The notes: a model not told the origin generated them from the letters alone. Shown: positions 42,279 to 52,077, counted from the stretch's first letter. The stretch is DNA of 64,000 nucleotides from JASGJS01 sp047601185 (GCA_047601185.1 JASGJS010000001.1:620001-684000); one strand, 5' to 3'. Translations and numbers: made by a program.

Positions 42279-43004
42279 TTAGTTCGCTTGATCCATCGTC
42301 TCTTCTTCAAAAGGATGCTTCACCTTCTCAATCTGCATTTTTCGGTTTTGGAAGTATGCATCGCGTAAGAATAAGTAAGGATCAAATGCTTCTTCAATGA
42401 GTTTATCATTGGCTAAGAAGGATGCGCGTTTATCGACCACCACTAAGCCATAAGCTGACCAGCCGATCCAGTTGGGTCTCACGTAGGTCCAGGGCGTCAT
42501 TGCATAATCGCCAGCGAGACCTAAGAAATCTCTGGGCGTGGAGGGGGGTAAGAAGGGCACTAATAAGTACGAAGAGTCGGTATAGCCCCAACGTGCTAAA
42601 GTCAAACCGAAATCTTGGCTGTGTTTTTCCAGGCCCATATTGCTAGCGACATCCACTAAGCCCGCTAAACCTAGGGTGCTATTTAATACTAACCGACCCG
42701 TATCCATCACCGCCCAACGGGGATTGGCTTGTAAAATATCATTGCCGATGCGAGGCACTTCTGCAATGTTGCTTAAGACATTGCTTACGCCAATTCGAAC
42801 AAATTTGGGGATAATGGCGCTATAAACTTGTGCAACCGGTCGATAAACCGCCGAGTCGACGACTTTATTAAACTTAAATACTTTGCGATTATAGCCTTCG
42901 TAAGGATCTTGGGGATTGCTGCCTGTCGCGCAACCACTCAGTAAAAAACTGAAGAGGGCGGTGATGGCAATAGTGATGAATTGACTTAATTTTGATCGTA
43001 ACAT
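42279..43004 (-). CDS. mlaA: MlaA/VacJ outer-membrane lipoprotein
   Basis: MlaA takes phospholipids from the outer leaflet of the outer membrane and hands them to the Mla pathway. The 241-residue protein has a lipoprotein signal with lipobox LLSGC (C25) and the family words DPYEGYNRKVFKFNKVVDSA, NVLSNIAEVPRIGNDILQ and GFTLARWGYTDSSYLLVPFL-like text near residue 140. It follows pip by 11 bp on the minus strand. Confidence 0.94.
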   Translation of the reverse strand: MLRSKLSQFITIAITALFSFLLSGCATGSNPQDPYEGYNRKVFKFNKVVDSAVYRPVAQVYSAIIPKFVRIGVSNVLSNIAEVPRIGNDILQANPRWAVMDTGRLVLNSTLGLAGLVDVASNMGLEKHSQDFGLTLARWGYTDSSYLLVPFLPPSTPRDFLGLAGDYAMTPWTYVRPNWIGWSAYGLVVVDKRASFLANDKLIEEAFDPYLFLRDAYFQNRKMQIEKVKHPFEEETMDQAN

Positions 43005-43015
43005 ACGTAGGCTCT

Positions 43016-43966
43016 CTAATAAAAACTGGCAATTTGGTTGGTCGCTAAAATATACGCATTTAATAAATCAGGATCCGTCACAGAATGGCCCACGCCTGGC
43101 ACGACGTAAAGCTCTGAGGCGGGCCATCCTTGGTGTAATAACCAGCTGCTTTCGAATGGACAAATCATATCATTCCGTCCATGAATTAAAAAGGCGGGAA
43201 TATCAGCAATGCGTGGTAAATTTCGTAAAATTTGATTGGGCTCTAAAAAGCAGTTATTGATGAAGTAATGACACTCTAATCTGGCAATGGCGAGGGCTTT
43301 ATGAGGAGTACTGCGTTGCGCGACGTAGGTCTCATCCAACAGCAGGGTGGCGCATTTGGCTTCAAACGCTGCCCACGCGACTGCTGCGCCCGTTGCTACG
43401 ACCTCATTGCTGCCTGTCAGCAGTTGGTGATATTCATAAAGCAAATGCGATTTTTGATCTTTGGGGATATGAGAAGCAAATTCTTGCCAGTAGTCGGGGT
43501 ACACACGTTTTAAGCCATTATTGCCATATAACCAATCGCGGTCTTCCACCCGGCCTAAAAATGCGGCACCGACCACCATCGATAAAACCCGCTCGGGATA
43601 CATTTCGGCGTAGAGCAGCGCTAAGGTTGCGCCCCATGATCCACCCAGTAATACCCAGCGTTCAATCTGTAAGGTTTTGCGAATATGCTCGATGTCACTC
43701 AGCAGTGCAGCTGTGTTATTGTTGCGTAATTCTGCATAAGGGGTAGAGCGGCCAGCCCCGCGTTGGTCGAACAAAATGATTCGATATTGACTGGGATCGA
43801 ATAAGCGTCGATTGTCTTCGCTGCATCCGGTTCCAGGCCCACCGTGCAAGAATAACACCGGGATGCCCTCAGGGTTTCCACATTCTTCCACATAAATTTC
43901 ATGGGGAGATTGCACGGGCAGCTTATGAGTCGCATAGGGTTGAATGGGTGGAAAATAAGTTAGCAT
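43016..43966 (-). CDS. pip: Proline iminopeptidase
   Basis: A 316-residue alpha/beta hydrolase that removes N-terminal proline from peptides. The oxyanion motif HGGPGTGCS, the DQRGAGRSTPYAELRNN signature and the nucleophile elbow GGSWGATLAL are as in bacterial proline iminopeptidases; the histidine is in PGVGHSV. It is co-directional with mlaA downstream and divergent from lptD. Confidence 0.92.
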   Translation of the reverse strand: MLTYFPPIQPYATHKLPVQSPHEIYVEECGNPEGIPVLFLHGGPGTGCSEDNRRLFDPSQYRIILFDQRGAGRSTPYAELRNNNTAALLSDIEHIRKTLQIERWVLLGGSWGATLALLYAEMYPERVLSMVVGAAFLGRVEDRDWLYGNNGLKRVYPDYWQEFASHIPKDQKSHLLYEYHQLLTGSNEVVATGAAVAWAAFEAKCATLLLDETYVAQRSTPHKALAIARLECHYFINNCFLEPNQILRNLPRIADIPAFLIHGRNDMICPFESSWLLHQGWPASELYVVPGVGHSVTDPDLLNAYILATNQIASFY

Positions 43967-44096
43967 AGCCTCTCACGATGCGCGAATGGAGAGCGCTAGT
44001 ATACTGATTCACTGAATAGATTGCCAGATTACCATTCTATCAGTAGTATACGCCAAAGCATTAAGCCGTCAGTTTGGATCGACCAAGAAACTTCAC

Positions 44097-46709
44097 ATGC
44101 GCCTAACATTCATACGTTTATTACTCAAGATCAGCTTACTTCTCTGCATAATGACAGCGGTGGCAGACCCCAATCCTGCGCCAGGGTTTTCAACGTGTCC
44201 TGCCAATTACGCGCTGTTTTCGACGTATACCACCCTGTTGCATACCACCGACTGGGGTAAAAACATTGGCTGGGTCTCCAGCCCCATCAATATGTGTAAA
44301 GGCTATTTTACCGAGCCATCTGCGATTACTGCTGTCCCTAATCCCGCGCCGATCAACACCACGTTAACAACAATTAAAGCCTCAGGCCCAACCCATTTTT
44401 CTCAAGTGGGGACTTCCACGCTAGAACAAGTGGTGGTGACACAGCCAGGTCGCCAGCTCATCGCTGACCAGGCGACACTATACCGTGATGAGCAAACCGG
44501 AAAAATTAATCGCATTGATTTGACCGGCCATGTGAGTTTTCGAGAAGCCGGTAAAATGTTATATGGCAATTTTATTCGCTTGAACTTGGATACCAACACA
44601 GCCAGCTTATCAGAGACGGGGGCTTATCATGTCCGCCGCCCTTCCAATACCAGCACCATTGATGCTTGGGGGACTACTGACCAGGCGATTAAATTAGCCA
44701 ATGGCAATTTGCAACTGTATAACTCAAGTTATACCACTTGTTCACCGACGCAACCTTCTTGGTTTTTAAAGGCTGAAGATTTGTATCTAAATAAAATCAC
44801 TGGGCGCGGGATTGCACATAATGCCTGGTTTTATGCGCATCAATATCCGCTGTTTTACTCGCCTTATGTGAACTTTCCCATTGATAAACGGCGTTACTCG
44901 GGATTTTTATACCCCAGCCCAGACTATGACTCAGATTCGGGTTTTATCCTCAATATTCCGTATTATTTTAATTTAGCGCCTAATTTTGATGACACGTTTA
45001 CGGTTTCTCCGATGTTTAAACGGGGCGTGCAAATGACCAATCTGTTCCGGTTTTTGACAGATTACATGGTGGGCGATTTGGTGATGGGGGTTTTGCCATA
45101 TGATAGCCAATTCGCGACTTTTAGAGCGAATGAACTCGCACCTTATGATGATAAACACCCCCCGCCTGCCAGTATTAAACCTTATATAGATCAGTTGGCA
45201 AACGATAGCAATACGCGAGCTGCCGTCAGTTTTAAAGATCGCATCACGGCCAACGAAAATTGGTCTGGGCTGGCCGATGTTAACCTTGTTTCGGATGCTT
45301 ATTATCTGCAGGATCTCGGCACCTTACCGCAAATGGTCAATACTGACCAATTATTGAATCAAGCTGAAGTCGATTACCAGAACCCCAATTGGCAAGTGTC
45401 AGCGCGTGTGCAGGCTTATCAAACGCTGCACACGATTAACAACAGTTTTGTGGCGGATCAATACCAAAGGCTACCAGAGCTGGATATTAACGCCAATTAC
45501 CCCAATCAGCTGTGGGGCATGGATTTTATTTTAAACAGCGCGTTTGCCAACTTTCAGCATGTCGATGATTTTTTCACAGACGAGCCTTTTCCAACAGGGA
45601 ACCGCGTTCACCTCAATCCTGCAATTCAACGGGCATTTCTTCGAAGTTGGGGCTATTTAACGCCTAGCCTACAACTTGATGTGACAGGCTATTCGGTTTC
45701 CAATAATGGATTGGTGAATCAAAGTGGCAGTGCTGTCATACCGATCAATCCGGATTTAGAACCTGATGATCCTAACTATCGTCCTAGCCTCAACAAAGTG
45801 CGGACATTGCCGATTTTTGATTTAGATGGTGGCTTATATTTTGATAGTCTGTTTTCGGTTTTTAATCATACTTATCGCCAAACCTTAGAACCACGAGCTT
45901 ATTATTTATTTGTGCCAGCGGTTAATCAGTTTGAATATCCTTTATTTGATACCAGTTTACCGAGCTTTAGTTATGACATGTTATTTCGTCCCAATCGTTT
46001 TGTGGGGTTGGATCGAGTGGGGGATGCCAATCAGATTTCGTTGGGGGTAACGACTCGGTTATTGGATGATTATAATGGCGCGCAACGAGCAGATGCCAGC
46101 ATTGGGGAAGCTTTTTATTTCCGCAAGCACACAGTATGCTTATACCCCGATTGCCGAGATGATCCCACCATTGACGATCAAGTTTCGCCGATTGCGGGAT
46201 TACTCAATCTCTATCTAACCCCGCAATGGACCTTAACCGGTTCTGCAGCGTTCGATCCCAATCAAGGCCAGATGAACAACTACAGTGCCCGGTTGCATTA
46301 TAAGCCCGCGCCACAATTTATTATTACAGCGGGGTATAATTACGTATTGAATGGCGATGTGCTTTCGAGTCAAGATGATACGGTGAATAATAATTTATCG
46401 AGAATTGATTTAGGAGCAGCGATTCCTATCACAGAACATTGGAGTACCGTAGGGGATTGGAACTACAATATTAGTCATCAACATCCCCAAACCTATTTTT
46501 ATGGATTACAATATGATACCTGTTGTTGGGCAGTTCGGCTGGTGGCCAATCGGTTGTTAACGGCTGACAACATTAATAATGGTGCGGAATTTACCAACAA
46601 AATCTATTTACAATTTCTGCTGAAAGGGTTAGGTTCAGTGGGCAATAGTGCAGGCAGTAATTTATTGACGACAACCTTCCCAGGTTATGTGGATCCTTTT
46701 AGAAGCTAG
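44097..46709 (+). CDS. lptD: LPS-assembly outer-membrane protein LptD
   Basis: LptD is the beta-barrel that inserts lipopolysaccharide into the outer leaflet. The 870-residue protein has a signal peptide (ending VADPN), an N-terminal OstA domain (QLIADQATLYRDEQTGKINR, GNFIRLNLDTNTASL), and a long barrel. The C-terminal YDTCCWAVRL holds the adjacent cysteines that form the interdomain disulfides in E. coli, and N-terminal cysteines (CPANY, CKGYF) are available as partners. It starts the operon lptD-surA-rsmA. Confidence 0.96.
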   Translation: MRLTFIRLLLKISLLLCIMTAVADPNPAPGFSTCPANYALFSTYTTLLHTTDWGKNIGWVSSPINMCKGYFTEPSAITAVPNPAPINTTLTTIKASGPTHFSQVGTSTLEQVVVTQPGRQLIADQATLYRDEQTGKINRIDLTGHVSFREAGKMLYGNFIRLNLDTNTASLSETGAYHVRRPSNTSTIDAWGTTDQAIKLANGNLQLYNSSYTTCSPTQPSWFLKAEDLYLNKITGRGIAHNAWFYAHQYPLFYSPYVNFPIDKRRYSGFLYPSPDYDSDSGFILNIPYYFNLAPNFDDTFTVSPMFKRGVQMTNLFRFLTDYMVGDLVMGVLPYDSQFATFRANELAPYDDKHPPPASIKPYIDQLANDSNTRAAVSFKDRITANENWSGLADVNLVSDAYYLQDLGTLPQMVNTDQLLNQAEVDYQNPNWQVSARVQAYQTLHTINNSFVADQYQRLPELDINANYPNQLWGMDFILNSAFANFQHVDDFFTDEPFPTGNRVHLNPAIQRAFLRSWGYLTPSLQLDVTGYSVSNNGLVNQSGSAVIPINPDLEPDDPNYRPSLNKVRTLPIFDLDGGLYFDSLFSVFNHTYRQTLEPRAYYLFVPAVNQFEYPLFDTSLPSFSYDMLFRPNRFVGLDRVGDANQISLGVTTRLLDDYNGAQRADASIGEAFYFRKHTVCLYPDCRDDPTIDDQVSPIAGLLNLYLTPQWTLTGSAAFDPNQGQMNNYSARLHYKPAPQFIITAGYNYVLNGDVLSSQDDTVNNNLSRIDLGAAIPITEHWSTVGDWNYNISHQHPQTYFYGLQYDTCCWAVRLVANRLLTADNINNGAEFTNKIYLQFLLKGLGSVGNSAGSNLLTTTFPGYVDPFRS

Positions 46710-46721
46710 CGTTAGGACAAT

Positions 46722-47666
46722 ATGATGAAAATATACCGATTTTTATACCAGGCAATCATTGCACTATGGATGGGTTTAATCTGTATCACCAGTTTAGCCG
46801 ATCAACCCCTCGATAAAGTTGTGGCGGTTGTCAACGATGATGTGATTACGCAAAGTGCTGTAGATAGCGTTATGAGTGATATGCAACACGCCATGGAACA
46901 AACAGGTCAAACTGTCCCGCCTCCCGCAGAGCTCAAACAACAAGCGCTCAATTTGTTGATCGATCAAAAGCTGCAACTGCAAATTGCGGCGCGGAATAAA
47001 ATTACCCTAAGTAATGAAGAATTAGATACGGCATTAAAGGGTATTGCCAAACAAAATCACTTAACACTCGCGCAACTTAAAGAAGCTTTAGAGAAACAAG
47101 GGATCCGTTATGCTAAATTTCGGCAACAGGTCCATGATCAATTGTTGATTCATAGAGTGCAGGCAGGCATTTTTGCCAGTAAAATTGCAGTGAGTGATGA
47201 AGAAGCAAAAGCTTATATCAAAACCGCCGCCAGCAATAATACCAATACCCAATATCATTTAGAGGATTTGGTGGCGCCAACCGATGCCGCTGCGTCGAAA
47301 GAGGAAATCGCGCAAGCCCAACAAAAAGCTACGGATTTATTAAAACAGGCACAGGCAGGCAAAAGCTTTACCGAATTAGCCAGTAGCCAAAATAATTTAC
47401 AACAATCAGATTTAGGCTTTCGCACCCTTAAAGAAATACCAGCGGTCTTCACCAGCCAAGTGAGCCTTATGAAAGTTGGTAGCATTCAAGGCCCTATTTT
47501 GGCGCCAAATGGCTATCATTTGATTAAGTTAATCGGTGTTCAAAATCAACAGCCCGCTTTAACTTTAACCGAAGCCAAAAATATGGTGTTTCAACAAAAA
47601 CTCAAAGGGCAAGTGGATACATGGTTGCAGCAGGTGAGGCGCTCTGCATATATTAAAATGATGTAA
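46722..47666 (+). CDS. surA: Periplasmic chaperone/peptidyl-prolyl isomerase SurA
   Basis: SurA escorts outer-membrane proteins, LptD among them, through the periplasm. The 314-residue protein has a signal peptide, the SurA N domain (DKVVAVVNDDVITQSAVDS, LNLLIDQKLQLQIAARNKI) and one parvulin domain (about 170-275; DLGFRTLKEIPAVF, ILAPNGYHLIKL). E. coli SurA has about 430 residues and two parvulin domains, so this is the shorter, single-parvulin form. It is 12 bp after lptD. Confidence 0.93.
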   Translation: MMKIYRFLYQAIIALWMGLICITSLADQPLDKVVAVVNDDVITQSAVDSVMSDMQHAMEQTGQTVPPPAELKQQALNLLIDQKLQLQIAARNKITLSNEELDTALKGIAKQNHLTLAQLKEALEKQGIRYAKFRQQVHDQLLIHRVQAGIFASKIAVSDEEAKAYIKTAASNNTNTQYHLEDLVAPTDAAASKEEIAQAQQKATDLLKQAQAGKSFTELASSQNNLQQSDLGFRTLKEIPAVFTSQVSLMKVGSIQGPILAPNGYHLIKLIGVQNQQPALTLTEAKNMVFQQKLKGQVDTWLQQVRRSAYIKMM

Positions 47667-47668
47667 TT

Positions 47669-48454
47669 ATGCGAATACAGCCTAAAAAAAATCTGGGCCA
47701 ACATTTTTTAAGAGATAAAAACATCATTGGCAAAATTGTGGCGGCTATTGCGCCACAAGCCTCCGATCATATCGTAGAAATTGGGCCAGGTTTGGGGGCT
47801 TTGACGCAAGCACTTTTGCCACATATTGATCATTTAGCTGTGGTTGAGTTTGATCGAGATCTCATTGCGCCTTTAAAGGAATTGTGTGAAGGGTTGGGTG
47901 CGCTGACGATCTATCATCAAGATGTTCTGCAATTCGATTTTGAAGCGTTAAAGCCAGCATCTCAAAGTCTACGGATCGTCGGAAATTTACCTTATCAAAT
48001 TTCCACCCCTTTGCTTTTTTATCTGATTCAATATGTCACTTGGATAAAAGATTTGCATTTTATGTTGCAAAAAGAGGTTGTGGATCGGTTAGCTGCAAAA
48101 CCGGGTAGTAAAGCGTATGGTCGTCTGAGCGTCATGATACAGTATCATTTCAAAGTGCAGGCTTTATTTTCAGTGTCACGGATGGCATTTCATCCCCCTC
48201 CTCAAGTAGAATCTGCAGTGGTGAGGCTCATCCCGCAATCGCGAACATTACCCGCAAATGATTACGCGCATTTCAGCGAGCTAGTGAAACAGGCGTTTAA
48301 CCATCGCCGTAAAACGCTGGCAAACAGCTTAAAAGGTGAGGTTGCAACCGAGCAATTTGCGCAAGCCGGTATTGATTTAAAGGCTAGGCCTGAAACGCTC
48401 AGTGTGGATGACTTCGTCCGATTAAGCAATTGCTCAGTACACACTAAAATTTAG
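47669..48454 (+). CDS. rsmA: 16S rRNA dimethyladenosine transferase
   Basis: RsmA (KsgA) dimethylates A1518 and A1519 of 16S rRNA. The 261-residue protein begins PKKNLGQHFLRDKNIIGKI and has the SAM motif VEIGPGLGALTQ and motif IV NLPYQIST. It starts 2 bp after surA; pdxA, normally between surA and rsmA in E. coli-type operons, is absent. Confidence 0.96.
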   Translation: MRIQPKKNLGQHFLRDKNIIGKIVAAIAPQASDHIVEIGPGLGALTQALLPHIDHLAVVEFDRDLIAPLKELCEGLGALTIYHQDVLQFDFEALKPASQSLRIVGNLPYQISTPLLFYLIQYVTWIKDLHFMLQKEVVDRLAAKPGSKAYGRLSVMIQYHFKVQALFSVSRMAFHPPPQVESAVVRLIPQSRTLPANDYAHFSELVKQAFNHRRKTLANSLKGEVATEQFAQAGIDLKARPETLSVDDFVRLSNCSVHTKI

Positions 48455-48505
48455 ATAGATTGCTCCCAAGTTAGAGACTTCTCAATATACAATGAGGCAC
48501 TAACC

Positions 48506-48536
48506 CGGGAGCGCGGGCTGCTAGACCGCTGCTTTT
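48506..48536. repeat. Short hairpin repeat, family A
   Basis: CGGGAGCGCGGGCTGCTAGA followed by CCGCTGCTTTT. The GCGGGCTGCTAGACCGC core has one mismatch to the perfect palindrome. A run of T follows, so here it may work as the rsmA terminator. It lies 16 bp before the apaH start. Confidence 0.7.
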
Positions 48537-48552
48537 AAAAGGAGACCCCCCA

Positions 48553-49365
48553 ATGCCCACCTATGCCATCGGCGATCTACAAGGCTGTTATGACGAGCTC
48601 ATGGATCTATTACAGAAAATTCAATTTGATCCTGCGCGCGACCAGCTTTGGTTTGCTGGAGACTTAGTCAATCGTGGTCCCAAATCACTAGAAGTTTTGC
48701 ATTTCATTAAAAGTTTGCCCAACCCGATTGTGGTATTGGGCAATCACGATTTGCATCTGCTCGCTATCGCCAATGGCCATCCTTATCAACAACACACCTT
48801 AGCTCCCATTTTAGCCGCTGCCGACTGCGACGAATTGATTGATTGGCTACGTCAACAGCACCTATTTTATTATGACCCACAATTAGACTTCGCCCTAGTG
48901 CACGCTGGCTTGCCTCCCCAATGGACCATTCATCAAGCCAGCGAACATGCCGCCGAAGTCGAGCGCACCTTGCGTGGCAAAAGTTACCCACAATTTCTAG
49001 AACAGTTATACAGTAATAAACCGAATCTCTGGCATGAAGATTTAAAAGGATGGGAACGCCTACGTTTTATTGCCAATGCTTTAACGCGCATTCGGTTTTG
49101 TGATGCAGCGGGTTATTTAGATTTCAATACCAAAGGTGAAATAGGCTCTCAACCTGCCGGCTACCTCCCCTGGTTTAAGGTACCTGGCCGCGCCAGCCAA
49201 GACACCAGAATTATTTTTGGTCACTGGGCGGCTTTAGAAGGTAAAACGGATATGCCGACGGCTTTTGCAATCGACACTGGGTGCATTTGGGGTAGGGCTT
49301 TAACCGCTTTGCAGCTAGAGTCTGGGCAACGCTTTAGTGTCCCCGCTCGCAAACGTGCTACTTAA
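48553..49365 (+). CDS. apaH: Diadenosine tetraphosphatase (symmetrical)
   Basis: ApaH splits Ap4A into two ADP. The 270-residue metallophosphatase shows the three metal motifs YAIGDLQGCYDEL, FAGDLVNRGP and VLGNHDLHLL, and later VHAGLPPQW and FGHWAAL. It has its own Shine-Dalgarno site (GGAGAC). The 3' end overlaps that of sspB by 8 bp on the opposite strand. Confidence 0.96.
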   Translation: MPTYAIGDLQGCYDELMDLLQKIQFDPARDQLWFAGDLVNRGPKSLEVLHFIKSLPNPIVVLGNHDLHLLAIANGHPYQQHTLAPILAAADCDELIDWLRQQHLFYYDPQLDFALVHAGLPPQWTIHQASEHAAEVERTLRGKSYPQFLEQLYSNKPNLWHEDLKGWERLRFIANALTRIRFCDAAGYLDFNTKGEIGSQPAGYLPWFKVPGRASQDTRIIFGHWAALEGKTDMPTAFAIDTGCIWGRALTALQLESGQRFSVPARKRAT

Positions 49366-49765
49366 CAATCTTCAATTCAGGTTTGCCTTTAGGCTTGGAG
49401 GTTTGTTGCTCCGCGCTAGCGTCTTGTGGTTGGCTCCCTTCGCTGGCACTGACCTCTTCAGGCGGGAACGGTATGCCGCTACCATTTTCTTTGGCATAAA
49501 TCGCGCCTACGGCGGCAATGGGCACATAAATTTGCCGGGATATTCCCCCAAATCGGGCCTTAAATTCAATGTAGTCGTTCCCTAACAGCATTTGATGAAC
49601 CACGTGACTGGCGATATTGAAGACAATCTCACCATTTTTGACATGCTCTAGAGGAACCTGGCAGCCTGGAGTCTGGGTTCTGACAAGTAAATATGGCGTT
49701 AAGCCATTGTCGGTGATCCATTCATAAAAAGCGCGAATGAGATAAGGTTTATTTGGTGTCATCAT
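49358..49765 (-). CDS. sspB: Stringent starvation protein B (ClpXP specificity factor)
   Basis: SspB delivers ssrA-tagged proteins to ClpXP. The 135-residue protein has the conserved substrate-binding body (NKPYLIRAFYEWITDNGLTP, YLLV, NGEIVFNIASHVVHQMLLGN, FKARFGGISRQIYVPI) and a disordered Ser/Gln tail ending KGKPELKIVK, like the ClpX-docking tail of other SspB proteins. It overlaps the sspA 3' end by 17 bp. Confidence 0.95.
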   Translation of the reverse strand: MMTPNKPYLIRAFYEWITDNGLTPYLLVRTQTPGCQVPLEHVKNGEIVFNIASHVVHQMLLGNDYIEFKARFGGISRQIYVPIAAVGAIYAKENGSGIPFPPEEVSASEGSQPQDASAEQQTSKPKGKPELKIVK

Positions 49766-50387
49766 GGCTGGCTTTTAGCTCCCGTTCGGCCTCGGTTAAG
49801 CTGAGTTGGAAAGATTCGCGTTTAAACATGCGCTTGGCATAACTGGCAATGGGTTTGGCGCGGGCCAATAACGGAATGCCTAATTTGGGTAGGCGCCACA
49901 ACAGGGGAGCAATAGAGCAGTCGACGAGAGTAAATTCATCACTTAAAAAATAAGGTGAATCGCCAAAAACAGGGGCCAAACGCAGCAACCCTTCTTCCAG
50001 TTCTTTGCGAGCGGTGTCGCTGTCCTTCTTATTGTTACCTTGAATGCGGTCTACTAAAGAATACCAATCTTGCTCGATACGGTACATCATTAGACGGCTT
50101 TTGGCGCGGGCGACAGGATAAACGGGCAAAAGCGGTGGATGCGGAAAACGCTCGTCTAAATATTCCATGATGATATTAGATTGATATAAGACTAAATCTC
50201 TATCCACTAATGTTGGCAAAGTATTGTAAGGGTTTAAATGCAGCAAATCTTCGGGTAGGCGGGTGTGGTTAACACTCAGGATGTCGACCGTGACATCTTT
50301 CTCAGCCAGGACAATTCTAACTCTGTGACTGTGGAGGTCGAGGTCGCCAGAATAGAGAGTCATTGTCGATCTTCTTACCGAGCTCAT
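49749..50387 (-). CDS. sspA: Stringent starvation protein A (GST fold)
   Basis: SspA is an RNA polymerase-associated protein with a glutathione S-transferase fold that helps cells through starvation and acid stress. The 212-residue protein has the thioredoxin-like part (MTLYSGDLDLHSHRVRIVLA, NPYNTLPTLVDRDLVLYQSN) and the helical part. The family PHP-like motif is present as FPHPPLLP. petABC (cytochrome bc1), often between rpsI and sspA in related genomes, is not here. Confidence 0.92.
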   Translation of the reverse strand: MSSVRRSTMTLYSGDLDLHSHRVRIVLAEKDVTVDILSVNHTRLPEDLLHLNPYNTLPTLVDRDLVLYQSNIIMEYLDERFPHPPLLPVYPVARAKSRLMMYRIEQDWYSLVDRIQGNNKKDSDTARKELEEGLLRLAPVFGDSPYFLSDEFTLVDCSIAPLLWRLPKLGIPLLARAKPIASYAKRMFKRESFQLSLTEAERELKASHDDTK

Positions 50388-50413
50388 GTTATTTTCCTGA
50401 CTTGGCTGATAGG

Positions 50414-50487
50414 TGGCTGGGGGACTAGGATTCGAACCTAGGTTGACGGAGTCAGAATCCGTAGTCCTACCACTAGACGATCCCCCA
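50414..50487 (-). tRNA. tRNA-Gln (anticodon CTG)
   Basis: The minus strand folds into a full cloverleaf. Acceptor TGGGGGA pairs with TCCCCCA; the D arm is GTC...GAC with AGTGGTAG; the anticodon stem ACGGA/TCCGT encloses TTCTGAC (anticodon CTG, reads CAG); the T arm is CTAGG TTCGAAT CCTAG. The weak U1-A72 pair and the G discriminator fit glutamine tRNA. CCA is encoded (50414-50416). It lies between sspA and rpsI. Confidence 0.93.
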
Positions 50488-50496
50488 GGATGAGTA

Positions 50497-50895
50497 TTAA
50501 CGTTTGGAGTATTGGGGACGTTTACGCGCGCCTCTTAAGCCCACCTTCTTGCGTTCTACCACTCGAGCGTCGCGGGTGACAAATCCAGCGCGACGTAAGG
50601 CTTGTCGCCAGCTTTCATCATGTTCGATGAGAGCACGGGTAATGCCATGTCGAATAGCGCCGGCTTGACCATTGGGGCCGCCGCCTGCCACGGTGACAAA
50701 TAAATCAAATTTGTCGACGATATCTAAGGTTTCTAGGGGTTGACGGACAATCATGCGGGAAGTGGGTCGACCGAAATACTCTTCCAGAGAGCGGTGGTTA
50801 ACGACAATCTTGCCGCTGCCAGGTCGTAAAAAAACGCGGGCGCTTGCGGTTTTGCGACGTCCGGTTCCATAATCTTGTTCAATGGTTTTAGCCAT
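50497..50895 (-). CDS. rpsI: 30S ribosomal protein S9
   Basis: S9 is a small-subunit protein whose basic tail reaches the P-site tRNA. The 132-residue protein shows YGTGRRKTASARVFLRPGSG, GGGPNGQAGAIRHGITRAL and the C-terminal RKKVGLRGARKRPQYSKR. It follows rplM by 11 bp; the tRNA-Gln gene lies 9 bp downstream on the same strand and may be processed from the same transcript. Confidence 0.98.
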   Translation of the reverse strand: MAKTIEQDYGTGRRKTASARVFLRPGSGKIVVNHRSLEEYFGRPTSRMIVRQPLETLDIVDKFDLFVTVAGGGPNGQAGAIRHGITRALIEHDESWRQALRRAGFVTRDARVVERKKVGLRGARKRPQYSKR

Positions 50896-50906
50896 GCTAA
50901 TGCCTC

Positions 50907-51335
50907 TTAAAGTGCTAATAATTCAGGAGTTTGTGCTTGATGTGGATGCTGTTCTTGGGCATAGACCTTGAGCTTAGAGAACATTTTGCGTCCCAACGGC
51001 CCCTTGGGTAACATCCCCTTGACGGCCAGTTCTAGTACAGAAGCGGGGTTTTTGACGATCATATCTTTAAAGGGCGTTGCGCGAACACCACTTTGATAGC
51101 CGGTATGTCGATAGTAAATTTTGTCTTGGGATTTATTCCCTGTGACACGAATCTTGCTGGCATTGACCACCACAATGAAGTCGCCGGTATCGACATGGGG
51201 GGTATAAGTTGGCTTGTGCTTGCCTCGTAAGCGGGAAGCTATCTGGGTGGCTAATCGTCCTAATGTTTTCTCGTTCGCATCGACCAAATACCACTTTTGT
51301 TCTACATTTGCTGCATTTGCTTGAAAAGTTCCCAT
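50907..51335 (-). CDS. rplM: 50S ribosomal protein L13
   Basis: L13 is an early-assembling large-subunit protein. The 142-residue protein has WYLVDANEKTLGRLATQIAS, LRGKHKPTYTPHVDTGDFIV and MLPKGPLGRKMFSKLKVYAQ. It is the first gene of rplM-rpsI. The 145 bp upstream, shared with the divergent carbonic anhydrase, should hold its promoter; an L13-binding leader could be there but I could not recognise one. Confidence 0.98.
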   Translation of the reverse strand: MGTFQANAANVEQKWYLVDANEKTLGRLATQIASRLRGKHKPTYTPHVDTGDFIVVVNASKIRVTGNKSQDKIYYRHTGYQSGVRATPFKDMIVKNPASVLELAVKGMLPKGPLGRKMFSKLKVYAQEQHPHQAQTPELLAL

Positions 51336-51480
51336 GGGGGAGAATTCCTCTAAATATTAGTTTAATGAAAAAGGGTTAAATGTTACCGCAAATACGGGTC
51401 AAGGCACAAGGGGCAAGTAATTATTTGCAGGGCTTGTTCTGTTGATTTACTATCATACGGTCGCGTACTAGGAGCTTACA

Positions 51481-52077
51481 ATGGAAAAATCCTTAAATAA
51501 AATATTAAATGGTTATCAAGCTTTTCGGGCAAAGTACGCCTCAGGCGATAATTCTGTGATGCAATCCCTGGCAGATCGGGGTCAAAAGCCCGAGGTGATG
51601 GTAGTTTCCTGTTGTGATTCCAGGGTAGATCCGGCGGTGATTTTTCAATGCGACCCGGGCGATTTATTTGTGGTCAGAAATGTCGCCAATATCGTCCCGC
51701 CGTTTGAAAAAGATGAGGCCCATCATGGGATCAGTGCTGCCCTAGAGTTCGGAATTGAATTTTTAAAGGTGCGGCATTTGATTTTATTGGGGCATAGTTG
51801 TTGCAGCGGCATCCAGATGTTATTCGAAGGTTCATCCCAACCCAATGATTTTATTGCCAAATGGGTGTCATTGATCGAAAAAAAACCGCAACCCAAGGAT
51901 GCAGATGAATTGGCGCGCCAAGCCTTGAAACAATCCTACCAACATTGCTTAACCTTCCCTTGGATTCACGACAGGGTGCAAAAAACGCAGTTGATCATCC
52001 ATCTCTGGTTTTTTGATGTCAAAAGTGGTCAGATTTTTGCGTATTCGCCCAAAGAAGATACCTATAAAAACTTATAA
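51481..52077 (+). CDS. Beta-class carbonic anhydrase
   Basis: Converts CO2 and bicarbonate. The 198-residue protein carries the zinc ligands C44, D46 and R48 of the CxDxR motif (SCCDSRVDP) and H105/C108 (GHSCCSG). The length is on the short side of the family. It has a strong Shine-Dalgarno site (AGGAG) and its own promoter region divergent from rplM. Confidence 0.92.
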   Translation: MEKSLNKILNGYQAFRAKYASGDNSVMQSLADRGQKPEVMVVSCCDSRVDPAVIFQCDPGDLFVVRNVANIVPPFEKDEAHHGISAALEFGIEFLKVRHLILLGHSCCSGIQMLFEGSSQPNDFIAKWVSLIEKKPQPKDADELARQALKQSYQHCLTFPWIHDRVQKTQLIIHLWFFDVKSGQIFAYSPKEDTYKNL